The notes: generated by a model from the letters alone, not told the origin. A DNA stretch of 50,687 bases from UBA6019 sp035535055 (GCA_035535055.1 DATLQT010000095.1:1-50687); one strand, 5' to 3'. Shown: positions 36,572 through 45,501, counted from the stretch's first letter. Program-made: numbers and translations.

Positions 36572-37357
36572 ATGCAGCTGACCGAGCACGTTTCCTACGA
36601 GCTTAGGGACCGGATCGCACGGGTGAGGCTCACCCGACCCGAGGCCCGCAACGCCCTCAGCAACGAGATCGCGGACGGGTTGGTGATGGCCGTCGAGGAG
36701 ATCCGGCGCGACCGCCGGGTCCGGGCGGTGCTGCTGACCGGTGATGGTCCCATCTTCTGCGCCGGCGGCGACCTGAAGGCGTTCGCGGGCGGAGGCGGTT
36801 TCAGCGCCGATCGCGGTGAGGTCGTCCACGATGGGCTGCTCGGCCTCCACCAAAGCCCGGCTCCGGTGATCGCCGCCATCCAGGGAGGGGCCATCGGGTA
36901 CGGGCTCGGGCTCGCCTGCGCTTGCGACATCCGGCTGGCCGCCGAGGGCACCCGCTTCCAGGCCGGGTTCACCGGCATCGGCCTCTCCCCCGACTCCACG
37001 ACCTCCTACTTTTTGCCCCGCCTGCTGGGTCCCTCGATCGCAACGCGGATGATGTTGACCAACCTCCCGGTCGAGGCGGAGGAGATGGTCCGGCACGGCT
37101 TCGTGGCCTCCATCCACCCCCCCGGACAGCTCGGAGCGGCGGCCGAGGAGCTGGCTCAACGCTTAAGCCGGATGCCCGGCGGAGCCGTCCGGCGGGCCAA
37201 GGAGCTGCTCCAGGCGAGCCTCGGGCACGGGGCCGAGGAGCAGGTGGCGATGGAGGTCGGCTTCATCCTCGAGTCCTTCGCCACCGACGACTTTCGGGAG
37301 GGAGTCACCGCGTTCATCGAGAAGCGAAGGCCGGAGTTCGCCGAGGAGCGTCAGTGA
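36572..37357 (+). CDS. Enoyl-CoA hydratase/isomerase family protein
   Basis: 261 residues of the crotonase fold. The oxyanion holes are in FCAGGDLKAF and IQGGAIGYGLGLACACDIRLA. The region after TGIGLSPDSTTSYFLPRLLG has Asp141 where hydratases have Glu, as in PaaG-type isomerases, so an isomerase is more likely than a hydratase. ATG 36572 gives the usual N-terminus (MQLTEHVSYELRDRIARV); an earlier in-frame ATG at 36482 would add 30 unlike residues. Its stop overlaps the GTG of the broken dehydrogenase gene (GTGA). Confidence 0.88.
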   Translation: MQLTEHVSYELRDRIARVRLTRPEARNALSNEIADGLVMAVEEIRRDRRVRAVLLTGDGPIFCAGGDLKAFAGGGGFSADRGEVVHDGLLGLHQSPAPVIAAIQGGAIGYGLGLACACDIRLAAEGTRFQAGFTGIGLSPDSTTSYFLPRLLGPSIATRMMLTNLPVEAEEMVRHGFVASIHPPGQLGAAAEELAQRLSRMPGGAVRRAKELLQASLGHGAEEQVAMEVGFILESFATDDFREGVTAFIEKRRPEFAEERQ

Positions 37358-38072
37358 ACTGCGAGCCCTACCTGCGGACGACCTGGACCGACCCGGTCAC
37401 CGGCCGCCACGGCTACCTCGGCGTGGCTCCCCCCGCGGCGAGGGTCTGCATCCAGGGCTTCGGCTCGATGGGTGGTTCCACGGCGCGCTACCTGGCAGAG
37501 GCGGGGGTCCGCGTGGTGGCGGTCGCCGACGCCGGGGGCGTGTCGCCAATCCCGCCGGCCTCGACGTGCGCCATTACCTCGCCGCCCGCAACGTCCACGG
37601 CGAGATCGACCGCGCCGGGTTGAAGCCGGGCGACCAGGCGCTCCCGCGCGATCGCTGGCTGACGGTCGACGCCGAGGTGCTGGTCCCGGCGGCCGTCGCT
37701 GACGCGATCAACGAGGACAACTGCGGGGGAATCACCGCCCGGCTGGTGGTGGAGGCGGCCAACATCCCCACCACCACCGCGGCGGAGCGCCTGCTGGTGG
37801 ATCGCGGGGCGCTGGTGATCCCCGACTTCATCGCCAACGCCGGCACCAACGGCTGGGCCTGGTGGGTGCTGCTGGGGAGGGTCGGACCCGGCGCCGAAGC
37901 TGCCTTTGCCAAGATCTCGCAGACGATGCGGCGGACGGTCGCGGCGATGCTCGCGCTGGCAGCGCAGGAGGGCATCACTCCGCGCGAGGCTGCGGTCCGG
38001 GTGGCCCTCGCCAACTCCGACCGCTACGTCGCCGAGCTGGGTGCCGAGACGAGGACCAAAGCCCCGGCCTGA
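37354..38072 (+). pseudogene. Broken Glu/Leu/Phe/Val dehydrogenase
   Basis: Two frames together code for part of a GDH-family enzyme. The first (GTG 37354) has the family's opening CEPYLRTTWTDPVTGRHGYLGV, then jumps straight to the Rossmann strand ARVCIQGFGSMGGSTARYL, so about 150 residues with the substrate-binding Lys and Gly motifs are missing. Near 37545-37551 the frame changes by one base, and the second frame continues NPAGLDVRHYLAARNVHGEI ... NANAGTNGWAWW-like sequence to the normal C-terminus. About 240 codons remain of the usual 400 or more. An internal deletion plus a frameshift argues for true decay rather than a single sequencing error. It was coupled to the crotonase gene. Confidence 0.8.
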
Positions 38073-38094
38073 GGGGTCGGTTCGGCCGATCGTT

Positions 38095-38718
38095 TCAGCG
38101 GTGCTCGAGCGCCCCGTAGCCGAGGGCGACGCCGAAGCCGAGCAGGCCCAGTCCGGCGGCGCCGTCAGCGATCCGCAGGGCGCGGTCGGGAACGCGCCGG
38201 CCGAGCAGACCCATCCCGCAGCTGAGGATCGCGAACCAGGCCATCGAGCCGGCGCCCACGCCCACCACCAGGAGCACCGCAGCGGGCGCGGTGGCGGCCA
38301 GGCTGGAGGCGGAGGCGGCGGCGAAGATGGCCGCCCAGGAGGCGATCGTCATCGGGTTGGAGGCGGTCGCGGCGAGGCTCGTCCGGAAGGCGGTGAGAGG
38401 CGTCGACACCTCGGTGTCGGCCTCGAAGCCGGAGCGGACCCGGATCGCCGACCAGAGGGTGCGAGCGCCGAGGAGGAGGAGCACGGCCGCCCCCAACAGC
38501 CCGAAGGCGACCCGGAGGCCGGTCGCCGCCAGCAGGGTGGCCGCGCCCGCCACGCCGAGGGCGGCATAGAGCAGGTCGACGACCGCGGCGCCGGCGCCGA
38601 TTCCCAGCCCGACCCCGGCTCCGTGGCGGAGGCTGGAGCGCGCGCAGAGGACCCAGATCGGCCCGACCTGCGCACCGACCAGGAAGCCGAGGCCCGCTCC
38701 GGCCGCCAGCGCGGCCAC
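38095..38718 (-). CDS. LysE/RhtB-family exporter
   Basis: 207 residues with six hydrophobic segments. GFLVGAQVGPIWVLCARSSLRHG at the N-terminus and LAATASNPMTIASWAAIF after the third segment are LysE-family hallmarks. It probably exports an amino acid or related small molecule. GTG start 8 bp after glpX, so probably cotranscribed with it. Confidence 0.87.
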   Translation of the reverse strand: MAALAAGAGLGFLVGAQVGPIWVLCARSSLRHGAGVGLGIGAGAAVVDLLYAALGVAGAATLLAATGLRVAFGLLGAAVLLLLGARTLWSAIRVRSGFEADTEVSTPLTAFRTSLAATASNPMTIASWAAIFAAASASSLAATAPAAVLLVVGVGAGSMAWFAILSCGMGLLGRRVPDRALRIADGAAGLGLLGFGVALGYGALEHR

Positions 38719-38726
38719 CTGAAGCG

Positions 38727-39710
38727 CTACCCCCCGACGCGGTTCAGCTGGTGGCGGGTCGTCATCCGGCGGACGGTGCCGGCACGCGTCGAGAGGACCA
38801 GGGAGGCCGTCTCCGCCCAGCCGCCGCCGTAGTGGACCGGCGCCAGCAGGGCGCCGCCGGTGATGCCGGTGACCACGACCGTCAGCTCGCCACGGGACAG
38901 GTCCGGTACGGTCCAGACGCGGTCGCCCTCCTCGCCTGCGAGAATCCGCTCCTCGTCGTTGCGGGGCCAGAGCCGGCAGAGCATGTCGCCGCCCAGGCAG
39001 CGGACGGCGCAGGCAGCGAGGATGGCTTCCTGGAGGCCTCCGAAGCCGATCATGGCGTCGATGCCGGTCCAGCCGGCTGCGGCCAGCAGCCCTGCGGTGA
39101 TGTCGCCGTCCTCGAGCGAAAGGATCCGCGCTCCCGCCGAACGGATCTCCTCGACCAGTCCCTGGTGGCGGGGACGGTCGAGGACTGCCACCGTCAGATC
39201 GGAGACCCGGCAGTCACGCGCGAAGGCGATCCGGCGGAGGTTGTCGGCGACCCCGTCGTCGAGGTCCAGCGCGCCACGAGCGCTGGCGCCGACGACCATC
39301 TTCTCCATATAGGCCACCGCGGGGAGGACCGGGAAGGCTCCCGGTTCGGCGGCGACCACCATCGAGATCGCGTTGGGCAGGCCGCGAGCAACCAGACTGG
39401 CACCCTCGACCGGGTAGACGCCGAGGTCGGGCGACGGTTCCTCGGCCACGCCGACCCGGGAGCCGGCCGAGAGGATGCCGTCGCCCCGAGGGCCGAGGCC
39501 GACCCGGCCGCTGAAGCCGAGCTCCTCCAGTGCCTGAAGCATCGCCGAGGCGGCGAGGTTCTTCACCTTGTCCTGGTCGCCCCGCCCGGCCATCCGGCCG
39601 GCCGCGAGGGCGGCGGACTCGGTGACGCGCACCAGTTCCAGCTCCCCGAATCCGGCCAGCTCGGCCGGGTGGGGAGGTGGCGGCGGCAGCCGGTCGCGGA
39701 CCTCGCTCAC
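38727..39710 (-). CDS. GlpX-like (class II fructose-1,6-bisphosphatase) with altered metal site
   Basis: 327 residues, similar in length and order to GlpX: ELVRVTESAALAAGRMAGRGDQDK (Asp45 kept), LPNAISMVVAA, YMEKMVVGASARGALDLDD, ADNLRRIA, RPRHQGLVEEIR, DGDITAGLL, GFGGLQEAI (Glu228 kept) and LGGDMLCRL. Two metal/substrate motifs have changed: GEGExDEAPM is GLGPRGDGIL (71-80), and DPxEGT is YPVEGA (99-104). Loss of the first glutamates and of the Asp suggests it is not an ordinary FBPase. A paralogue with another function, or a regulator, is possible. A Pro-rich stretch (9-15) precedes the fold. GTG start. Confidence 0.82.
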   Translation of the reverse strand: MSEVRDRLPPPPPHPAELAGFGELELVRVTESAALAAGRMAGRGDQDKVKNLAASAMLQALEELGFSGRVGLGPRGDGILSAGSRVGVAEEPSPDLGVYPVEGASLVARGLPNAISMVVAAEPGAFPVLPAVAYMEKMVVGASARGALDLDDGVADNLRRIAFARDCRVSDLTVAVLDRPRHQGLVEEIRSAGARILSLEDGDITAGLLAAAGWTGIDAMIGFGGLQEAILAACAVRCLGGDMLCRLWPRNDEERILAGEEGDRVWTVPDLSRGELTVVVTGITGGALLAPVHYGGGWAETASLVLSTRAGTVRRMTTRHQLNRVGG

Positions 39711-39751
39711 TTCTCTAGCTCCTCAATTAACGCCCGAACGTGAAGGAAGTG

Positions 39752-41428
39752 TTATCGAGGATCGGGATCGGCCAGCTCGGCCGGCTCGACCGGCAGCTCG
39801 GCGATGAGCTCGGTCGGGCGGAGCTCCATCTGGTCCACCCCGCTGCGCTCGACGGCTGCGGCGATGAAGCCGCTGAACATCGGGTGCGGGCGCTGGGGCC
39901 GGGAACGGAACTCGGGGTGGAATTGGCTGGCCACGAACCAGGGGTGGTCGGCCAGTTCGATGACCTCCACCAGGCGGCCGTTGGGCGACAGCCCGCTGTA
40001 GACCAGGCCTGACTCAGAGAGCACCTCCCGGTACTCGTTGTTGAACTCGAAACGGTGGCGGTGGCGCTCGTAGACCACCTCCTCTCCGTAGGCCCGCTGG
40101 GCCTTCGAGCCGGGCAGCAGCTTGCAGGGGTAGAGGCCGAGCCGCATGGTCCCACCCATGTTGGCGACATCGCGCTGCTCCGGCATCAGGTCGATAACGG
40201 GCGTCGAGGTGAAGGCGGCGAACTCGGTCGAATTGGCGTCCGGAGCGTTCAGCGCCTCCCGGGCGATATCGATCACCGCGCACTGGAGGCCGAGGCAGAG
40301 CCCGAGGTAGGGGATCCGGTTGTGCCGCGCGTAGCGGGAGGCGGCCACCTTGCCCTCGATCCCCCGGTGGCCGAAGCCGCCCGGCACGACGATGCCGGCG
40401 ACCCCCTTCAGCTGCGAGGAGTCACCCTGGTCGAGCGTCTCCGACTGGATCCAGCGGATGTCGATGCCGACGTCGTGCTGGATGCCGGCGTGTCGCAGCG
40501 CTTCGGTGACGCTGAGGTAGGCGTCGGGAAGCTGCACGTACTTGCCAACTACCGCCACCGGGATCACGCCCCGGGGGCTGGTGATCCGGTGGACCGTGTG
40601 GGCCAGCGGCTCGAGGTCCGCCTCGGTGGGAAGCTCGAAGTGACGGGCCAGGACCCTGCCGAGGCCGGCCTCCTCGAGCACCAGCGGAACCCGGTAGATG
40701 GTGTCCGCGTCGGGCACCGAGATCACGGCCTCCCGATCGACATCGCAGAAGAGCGCGATCTTTTCCACTATCTCGTGTCCGATGGCGGTCTCGGAGCGGC
40801 AGATGATGGCGTCGGGCTGGATGCCGATTCCGCGCAGAGCCTGGACCGAGTGCTGGGTCGGCTTGGTCTTCATCTCCTCGCCGCGGATCAGCGGGACCAG
40901 CGAGAGGTGCACGTAGAAGACGTTCTGGCGGCCGAGGTCGTTCTTCAGCTGCCGGATCGCCTCCAGGAAGGGCAGCGACTCGATGTCGCCGACAGTCCCC
41001 CCCACCTCGACTACCACGACCTCGGCCTGCGACTCGCGGGCGACCCGCTGGATCCGCTCTTTGATCTCGTTGGTGACGTGCGGGATGACCTGCACCGTGG
41101 CGCCCAGGTAGTCGCCGCGGCGCTCTTTGGCGATGACCTCCGAGTAGATCTTGCCGGTGGTCACGTTGGATGCCGCAGACATGTTTTCGTCGACGAAGCG
41201 CTCATAGTGGCCGAGGTCCAAGTCCGTCTCGGCGCCGTCGTCGGTGACGAACACCTCCCCGTGCTGGTAAGGGCTCATCGTCCCCGGGTCGACGTTGAGG
41301 TAGGGGTCGAGCTTCTGGATGGTGACCGAGACCTTGCGGGCCTTGAGGATGCTGCCGATCGAAGCAGCGGTTATCCCCTTTCCGAGCGACGAAACCACAC
41401 CACCGGTCACGAAGACGTATTTCGGCAA
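39752..41428 (-). CDS. pyrG: CTP synthase
   Basis: 558 residues, full length. The synthetase domain has KYVFVTGGVVSSLGKGITAASIG and YLNVDPGTMSPYQHGEVFVTDDGAETDLDLG. The class I glutamine amidotransferase domain has the nucleophile Cys in YLGLCLGLQCAV and QFHPEFRSRP. It makes CTP from UTP and glutamine. The TTG at 41428 is chosen because GGGAGG lies at the right distance and the product begins (M)PKYVFVTGG; the frame runs 27 bases further to an ATG (41455) that would cover this site. The C-terminus has a short acidic, proline-rich tail. Confidence 0.96.
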   Translation of the reverse strand: MPKYVFVTGGVVSSLGKGITAASIGSILKARKVSVTIQKLDPYLNVDPGTMSPYQHGEVFVTDDGAETDLDLGHYERFVDENMSAASNVTTGKIYSEVIAKERRGDYLGATVQVIPHVTNEIKERIQRVARESQAEVVVVEVGGTVGDIESLPFLEAIRQLKNDLGRQNVFYVHLSLVPLIRGEEMKTKPTQHSVQALRGIGIQPDAIICRSETAIGHEIVEKIALFCDVDREAVISVPDADTIYRVPLVLEEAGLGRVLARHFELPTEADLEPLAHTVHRITSPRGVIPVAVVGKYVQLPDAYLSVTEALRHAGIQHDVGIDIRWIQSETLDQGDSSQLKGVAGIVVPGGFGHRGIEGKVAASRYARHNRIPYLGLCLGLQCAVIDIAREALNAPDANSTEFAAFTSTPVIDLMPEQRDVANMGGTMRLGLYPCKLLPGSKAQRAYGEEVVYERHRHRFEFNNEYREVLSESGLVYSGLSPNGRLVEVIELADHPWFVASQFHPEFRSRPQRPHPMFSGFIAAAVERSGVDQMELRPTELIAELPVEPAELADPDPR

Positions 41429-41484
41429 CCTAGAACCTCCCGGGGGTTTTTCCAAGGTTACCAGCCCCGGACCCGGCTGCCAAT

Positions 41485-42132
41485 CTAAGTCCTTGGCTCC
41501 ATGAGGAAGACCTTGGTGTCCCCCTCGCCCGAGCCCGAGTACTGGACCACCAGCTTCGGTTGGGCCGTGACCTCGGTGACCCCCATCTCTTTCAGGAAGG
41601 TGTCCACCTCCTCGAGGTCGACCTTGAAGCCGGGCAGTCCGTAATGCATCGGCACCACCCAGCGCGGCTCGATGGCTCGTACGACCTCGGCCGCGCGAGC
41701 CGCGGCGAGCGCCTTGCCGCCGCCCACCGGCACCATCAGCACGTCGACCGGCGTGCCGATCGCCTCCACGGTCTCATCGTCGAGGGTGTGCCCGAGGTCG
41801 CCCAGGTGGCAGAGACGCACGTCGTCGATCTCCAGCACATAGATGGTGTTCTGGCCCTGCTCGGCGCCCGCCACGGAGTCGTGGAAGGAACGGATCCCGA
41901 ACACGGTGATGCCCTTCACCTCGTATTCGCCCGGGCCATCGACGACGAAGGCGTCCTTGTTGGCGATGGCGTCCAGATTGGAGTGGTTGGGGTGACTGTG
42001 GCTCAGGGTGACTAGGTCCGCCTCCAACCGCGGCAGCCTGGCGCCCGCCGCCGACGGGTAGGGATCGGTGACCACGTTCGCGTTCTTGCCGCGCAGCCGA
42101 AAGCAGCTTATTCCGTGCCAGGTGACGTCCAA
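41485..42132 (-). CDS. MBL-fold metal-dependent hydrolase (UlaG/YtkL-like)
   Basis: 215 residues of the metallo-beta-lactamase superfamily, COG2220-like. MDVTWHGISCFRLRG and the following VVTDPYP are typical. The metal motif HxHxDH reads HSHPNH (45-50), with Asn in place of Asp49. Further ligands may be in DGPGEYEVKGI, HLGDLGH and VVPMHYGLPG. The substrate is unknown. TTG start 3 bp after the argS stop, so it is coexpressed with argS. Confidence 0.87.
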   Translation of the reverse strand: MDVTWHGISCFRLRGKNANVVTDPYPSAAGARLPRLEADLVTLSHSHPNHSNLDAIANKDAFVVDGPGEYEVKGITVFGIRSFHDSVAGAEQGQNTIYVLEIDDVRLCHLGDLGHTLDDETVEAIGTPVDVLMVPVGGGKALAAARAAEVVRAIEPRWVVPMHYGLPGFKVDLEEVDTFLKEMGVTEVTAQPKLVVQYSGSGEGDTKVFLMEPRT

Positions 42133-42135
42133 ACG

Positions 42136-43767
42136 CTAATCCTCCATCCGTTCCATCCGATCGGGCGCGGCAACGCCGAGCAGGTCGAGGCCGCTGCGCA
42201 GGGTGGCCCGCGCCGCCCGGCAGAGCTCCAGGCGAGCCCGCGTTAGCCGGGGGTCGTCGACGACAACCCGGAAGTCCCCATTGTCGTTGCCCGCCTCATA
42301 GAAGGTGCTGACCCGGTCGGCCACCTCGTAGAGGAAGAAGGTCGTCCGGTGCGGCTCCATTAGCCGGGCGGCGTCCGCCACCGCGTCCGGCCACTGCGCC
42401 AGCTGGCGGGCGAGGTCGAGCTCCCACGGCTCCCTGAGGAGGTCCAGTTCGGCGGTCTCCGGCAGCTCGCGGTCGGCCGCGGTCCGCTCGATCCCGCAGA
42501 GGCGGGCGTGCGCGTACTGGACATAGAAGACGGGGTTGGTGCGGTTGCGCGCGGTGGCCAGCTCGAGGTCGAACTCCATCTGGGTGTCCGCAGTCCGGGA
42601 GAGGTAGAACCAGCGGACGGCGTCGGCACCGACCCGGTCGATGAGCTCGGAGAGGGTGACCATCCGCCCGGCTCGCTTCGACATCTTGCCCTCGGTCAGA
42701 GTCACCAGCTGGTTGAGGATGATCACCAGGCGGTCGGGGTCGATCCCGAGCGCGGCGGCCGCGCTCTTCATCCGCGGCACATAGCCGTGGTGATCCGAGC
42801 CCCAGACCTCGATGACGCGCTGGAAGCCACGCCTCTCGAACCGGTTGAGCAGGTAGCCGAGGTCGGAGGCGAAGTAGGTGTACTCGCCCGTCCGGCGGCG
42901 AACGACCCGGTCCTCCTCCGGCGCGGACTCGTCGGCCAGGGCCGGCGCGAACCAGAGCGCCCCGTCGCGCTCGACGAGGTAGCCGCCTCTCGTGAGCCGT
43001 TCGATCGCCTCTTGGCCGAGGCCACTGGACCAGGTCTCGCTCTCGCGGTACCAGCTGTCGTAGTGGATCCCGATCCTGGCCAGCTCGCGCTCGAAGCCCT
43101 CGACGATCTGCTGCACGCCAAAGCGGCGGAGGTGGGCCTCATTCGGCGGCACGCCCTGCCGTCGGGCTTCCTCGGCCAGCTCGCCAACGTAGTCGCCGAG
43201 GTAGCCGCCCTCGGGCGGCTCCTCACCACGCTGCCGGGCCAGGATCGAGAGGCCGAACTTCACGGCTTGCGTGTTCTGGTCGTTGACGTAGAACTCCCGC
43301 TCGACCTCATGGCCGGTGAAGGCGAGCAGGGACGCCAGTGAGTCGCCGAGGATATAGCCGCGCCCGTGGCCGACGTGCAGCGGGCCCGTCGGGTTGGTGC
43401 TCCCAAACTCCACCTGGACCCTCTCGCCTCGGCCGAGGTCGGAACGCCCGTAGTCCGCGCCGGCTGCGGCCACCTCTCCCACTAGGCGCTGCAGCCAGGA
43501 CGGGCTGAGGCGGAAGTTGACGTAGCCGCCGGCCGCCTCCGCCGTGGCCTCCCCCTCCGGCAGCCGTACCGCCGCCACCAGCTCGCCGGCGATCAAGTTG
43601 GGCGCCCGGCGAAGCTGCCGGGCGAGTTTCATCCCGGCCGAGCTGGCGAAGTCCCCGTGGGCGGGATTACGGGCGCGGGCCAGCTCCAGGTCGGGCAGAT
43701 CTCCCTCCGCCCCGATCTCGCGCGCGGCGGCCTCCAGCGCGGCTGCGATGGACTCCCGGACTGTCAT
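42136..43767 (-). CDS. argS: Arginyl-tRNA synthetase
   Basis: 543 residues. An N-terminal Arg-specific add-on domain, the HIGH-type NPTGPLHVGHGRGYILGD, the KMSKS-type EGKMSKRAGRMVTLSEL and a C-terminal anticodon-binding (DALR) domain ending LLGVAAPDRMERMED. The ATG at 43767 overlaps the HtrA stop as ATGA and is preferred over the GTG at 43773. Confidence 0.96.
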   Translation of the reverse strand: MTVRESIAAALEAAAREIGAEGDLPDLELARARNPAHGDFASSAGMKLARQLRRAPNLIAGELVAAVRLPEGEATAEAAGGYVNFRLSPSWLQRLVGEVAAAGADYGRSDLGRGERVQVEFGSTNPTGPLHVGHGRGYILGDSLASLLAFTGHEVEREFYVNDQNTQAVKFGLSILARQRGEEPPEGGYLGDYVGELAEEARRQGVPPNEAHLRRFGVQQIVEGFERELARIGIHYDSWYRESETWSSGLGQEAIERLTRGGYLVERDGALWFAPALADESAPEEDRVVRRRTGEYTYFASDLGYLLNRFERRGFQRVIEVWGSDHHGYVPRMKSAAAALGIDPDRLVIILNQLVTLTEGKMSKRAGRMVTLSELIDRVGADAVRWFYLSRTADTQMEFDLELATARNRTNPVFYVQYAHARLCGIERTAADRELPETAELDLLREPWELDLARQLAQWPDAVADAARLMEPHRTTFFLYEVADRVSTFYEAGNDNGDFRVVVDDPRLTRARLELCRAARATLRSGLDLLGVAAPDRMERMED

Positions 43768-44885
43768 CCGCACACGGGGTGGCCGCCCCCGAGGGTTGCC
43801 TGGACCTGGGTCGTGGAGCCGCCGCGCTGCAGCGTGATGGTTACCTTCTGTCCCTGCCGGAACTGCTCGATCAGCACCTGCTGAAGCGGATGCGCGTCGT
43901 CCAGCTTCACCTCGTCCACCGCGGTGATCACGTCGTCGGGCTGAATCCCGGCCGCCGCGGCGGGTCCACCGGCGGCCACGGTGACCACCTGGGCCCCCGG
44001 CGAGCTGCCGTGGAAGGCGGCGTCGGCCGCCGTCACCTGGGCTGTTGTGGCTCCCAGCGTGGGAACCACCAGGCGGCCGTCGCGGACGATCTGCTCGACC
44101 TCCGTCTGAACGTCCTGGGCACTGAGCGCGAAGCCCGTCTGGCTGCCTCCGCTGACGGTGTCCACCGCGACGCCGACAACCTGGCCGGCCACGTTGAGGA
44201 CAGGGGCGCCGGAGTCGGCCGGATCACTGACGGCGTCGGTCTGGAAGGTGTCCGAGAGAGTCTGCGGCGCGGTCGGGGTGACGGGGCCGGCGACGGTGAT
44301 CGCCCGGTGGAGGGCGGCGATGATGCCGGACTCGACGACGCGCCCTCCGAGCGGGGTTCCGACCACGACCACCGGCTGCCCGACGCGCAAGGTGCTGGTG
44401 TCGCCGAAGGGGAGAGTCGGGAGGTTGGAGACGCCGTCCACCTTAAGCACGGCAACGTCGGTCTGGCAGTCGGAATCGACGAGCCGGGCGTCGTGGCGGG
44501 TGGCGTCGCCGGCGAACAGCACGGTGAGGGCGGTCGCGTTGGCGATCACATGTGCGTTGGTGACTATGTACCCGTCGCTGGTGGTGACAAAGCCGGACCC
44601 GAGCCCCGAGTCACCGGCGCCGCCGGTGTCGATCGTCGCCACCGCCGGCGCCGCCTTGTCGGCGACCTGGATGATGGCACTGTCCTCGGTGATCGTCACG
44701 TTGGAGCCGAGGTCGACCGTCTGCGGGTTGGTACGCGACTGGGCGTGGAGTATGGCCAGCGTCACCCCGGCGGAGACGGCTCCGCTCACGATCGCGGCGA
44801 TCACGACCAGCGCCACCACGGCGCCCGCCCGGCGGCTGCCGGTCGACGCCTCCGGCGGTGAACCGGCCCCTTCGGGGTCGATCAC
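43764..44885 (-). CDS. HtrA/DegP-like serine protease with PDZ domain
   Basis: 373 residues. A cytoplasmic N-terminus, one membrane anchor (about 20-46), a trypsin-like domain with His112 (VTNAHVI), Asp143 (DVAVLKV) and Ser225, and one PDZ domain (about 275-365, VVTVAAGGPAAAAGIQPDDVI). The usual GNSGGP around the serine is ADSGAP, so the serine is kept but the oxyanion-hole neighbours differ. It is probably an extracytoplasmic quality-control protease. GTG start; coupled to argS by ATGA. Confidence 0.9.
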   Translation of the reverse strand: MIDPEGAGSPPEASTGSRRAGAVVALVVIAAIVSGAVSAGVTLAILHAQSRTNPQTVDLGSNVTITEDSAIIQVADKAAPAVATIDTGGAGDSGLGSGFVTTSDGYIVTNAHVIANATALTVLFAGDATRHDARLVDSDCQTDVAVLKVDGVSNLPTLPFGDTSTLRVGQPVVVVGTPLGGRVVESGIIAALHRAITVAGPVTPTAPQTLSDTFQTDAVSDPADSGAPVLNVAGQVVGVAVDTVSGGSQTGFALSAQDVQTEVEQIVRDGRLVVPTLGATTAQVTAADAAFHGSSPGAQVVTVAAGGPAAAAGIQPDDVITAVDEVKLDDAHPLQQVLIEQFRQGQKVTITLQRGGSTTQVQATLGGGHPVCG

Positions 44886-44894
44886 GGTCGAATT

Positions 44895-45380
44895 CTAGTT
44901 GGCTACCGAGCCGAGGTCGGGGTACCAGGTCATCACCAACTGGCGGTTGGGCGTGAAGCCCGCCTCGCGGTAGAGCTCGACAGCCGCCTCGTTCTCGGGG
45001 CGGGTCCAGACGTAGCCGAGCGTCACGCCGCGCTCCCGGAAGAGGTCGACGGCGGCCCGGAGCAGCGCCCGTCCCACTCCCTCCCGCCGGTGGGCGGAGG
45101 AGACGAAGACCTCGGCCACCTCGCCCTCCAACCCGGTGCCGGGGTCGAAGAGGACGCACCAGCAGAACCCGGCCAGGCCCACGCCCGCGCGGACCGCGAG
45201 GACGACGTTCTCGCCCTGGAACCTTGCCGGCACGTCGGTCACCGAGCCCTCCAACTCGGCGCGAGAGAACTGCGGGTGGTCGGCGTAGAAGGGCTGCTCG
45301 AACTCGTAGAGCTCGAGGAGCAGCGGCCTCACCAGGTCGTGCTCCGCCGCCCTGAGTCTGACAACCTCGGGTTCTGTCAC
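44895..45380 (-). CDS. GNAT family N-acetyltransferase
   Basis: 161 residues. The acetyl-CoA loop is SSAHRREGVGRALLRAAVDLF, followed by YVWTRPENEAAVELYREAGFTPNRQLVM, the C-terminal GNAT pattern. The substrate is unknown. GTG start; it lies 9 bp upstream of the HtrA gene on the same strand. Confidence 0.9.
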   Translation of the reverse strand: MTEPEVVRLRAAEHDLVRPLLLELYEFEQPFYADHPQFSRAELEGSVTDVPARFQGENVVLAVRAGVGLAGFCWCVLFDPGTGLEGEVAEVFVSSAHRREGVGRALLRAAVDLFRERGVTLGYVWTRPENEAAVELYREAGFTPNRQLVMTWYPDLGSVAN

Positions 45381-45399
45381 GCGCGCAAGGTTAAAACGG

Positions 45400-45427
45400 T
45401 GGAGCCGATGGGGTGGAGCCGATGGGG
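45400..45427. repeat. 14-bp tandem duplication of the tRNA 3' end
   Basis: TGGAGCCGATGGGG occurs twice head to tail. The inner copy (45414-45427) is the tRNA-Thr 3' acceptor strand with CCA; the outer copy lies just beyond the CCA end. This could be a slippage duplication or a trace of an attachment site left by an element that used the tRNA 3' end. Confidence 0.85.
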
Positions 45428-45489
45428 GGACTTGAACCCCCGACCTGCCACTTACGAGGCGGCTGCTCTGCCAGCTGAGCTACATCGGC
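45414..45489 (-). tRNA. tRNA-Thr (anticodon CGT)
   Basis: 76 bases including an encoded CCA. The acceptor stem GCCGATG pairs with CATCGGC. The D arm is GCTC-AGCTGGCA-GAGC, the anticodon stem GCCGC/GTGGC encloses CTCGTAA with anticodon CGT, and the T arm contains the loop GTTCAAGTC with stem GGGGG/CCCCC. It reads ACG threonine codons. It lies between the GNAT gene and a decayed methyltransferase. Confidence 0.95.
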
Positions 45490-45501
45490 GGAGTGTCGAG
45501 T

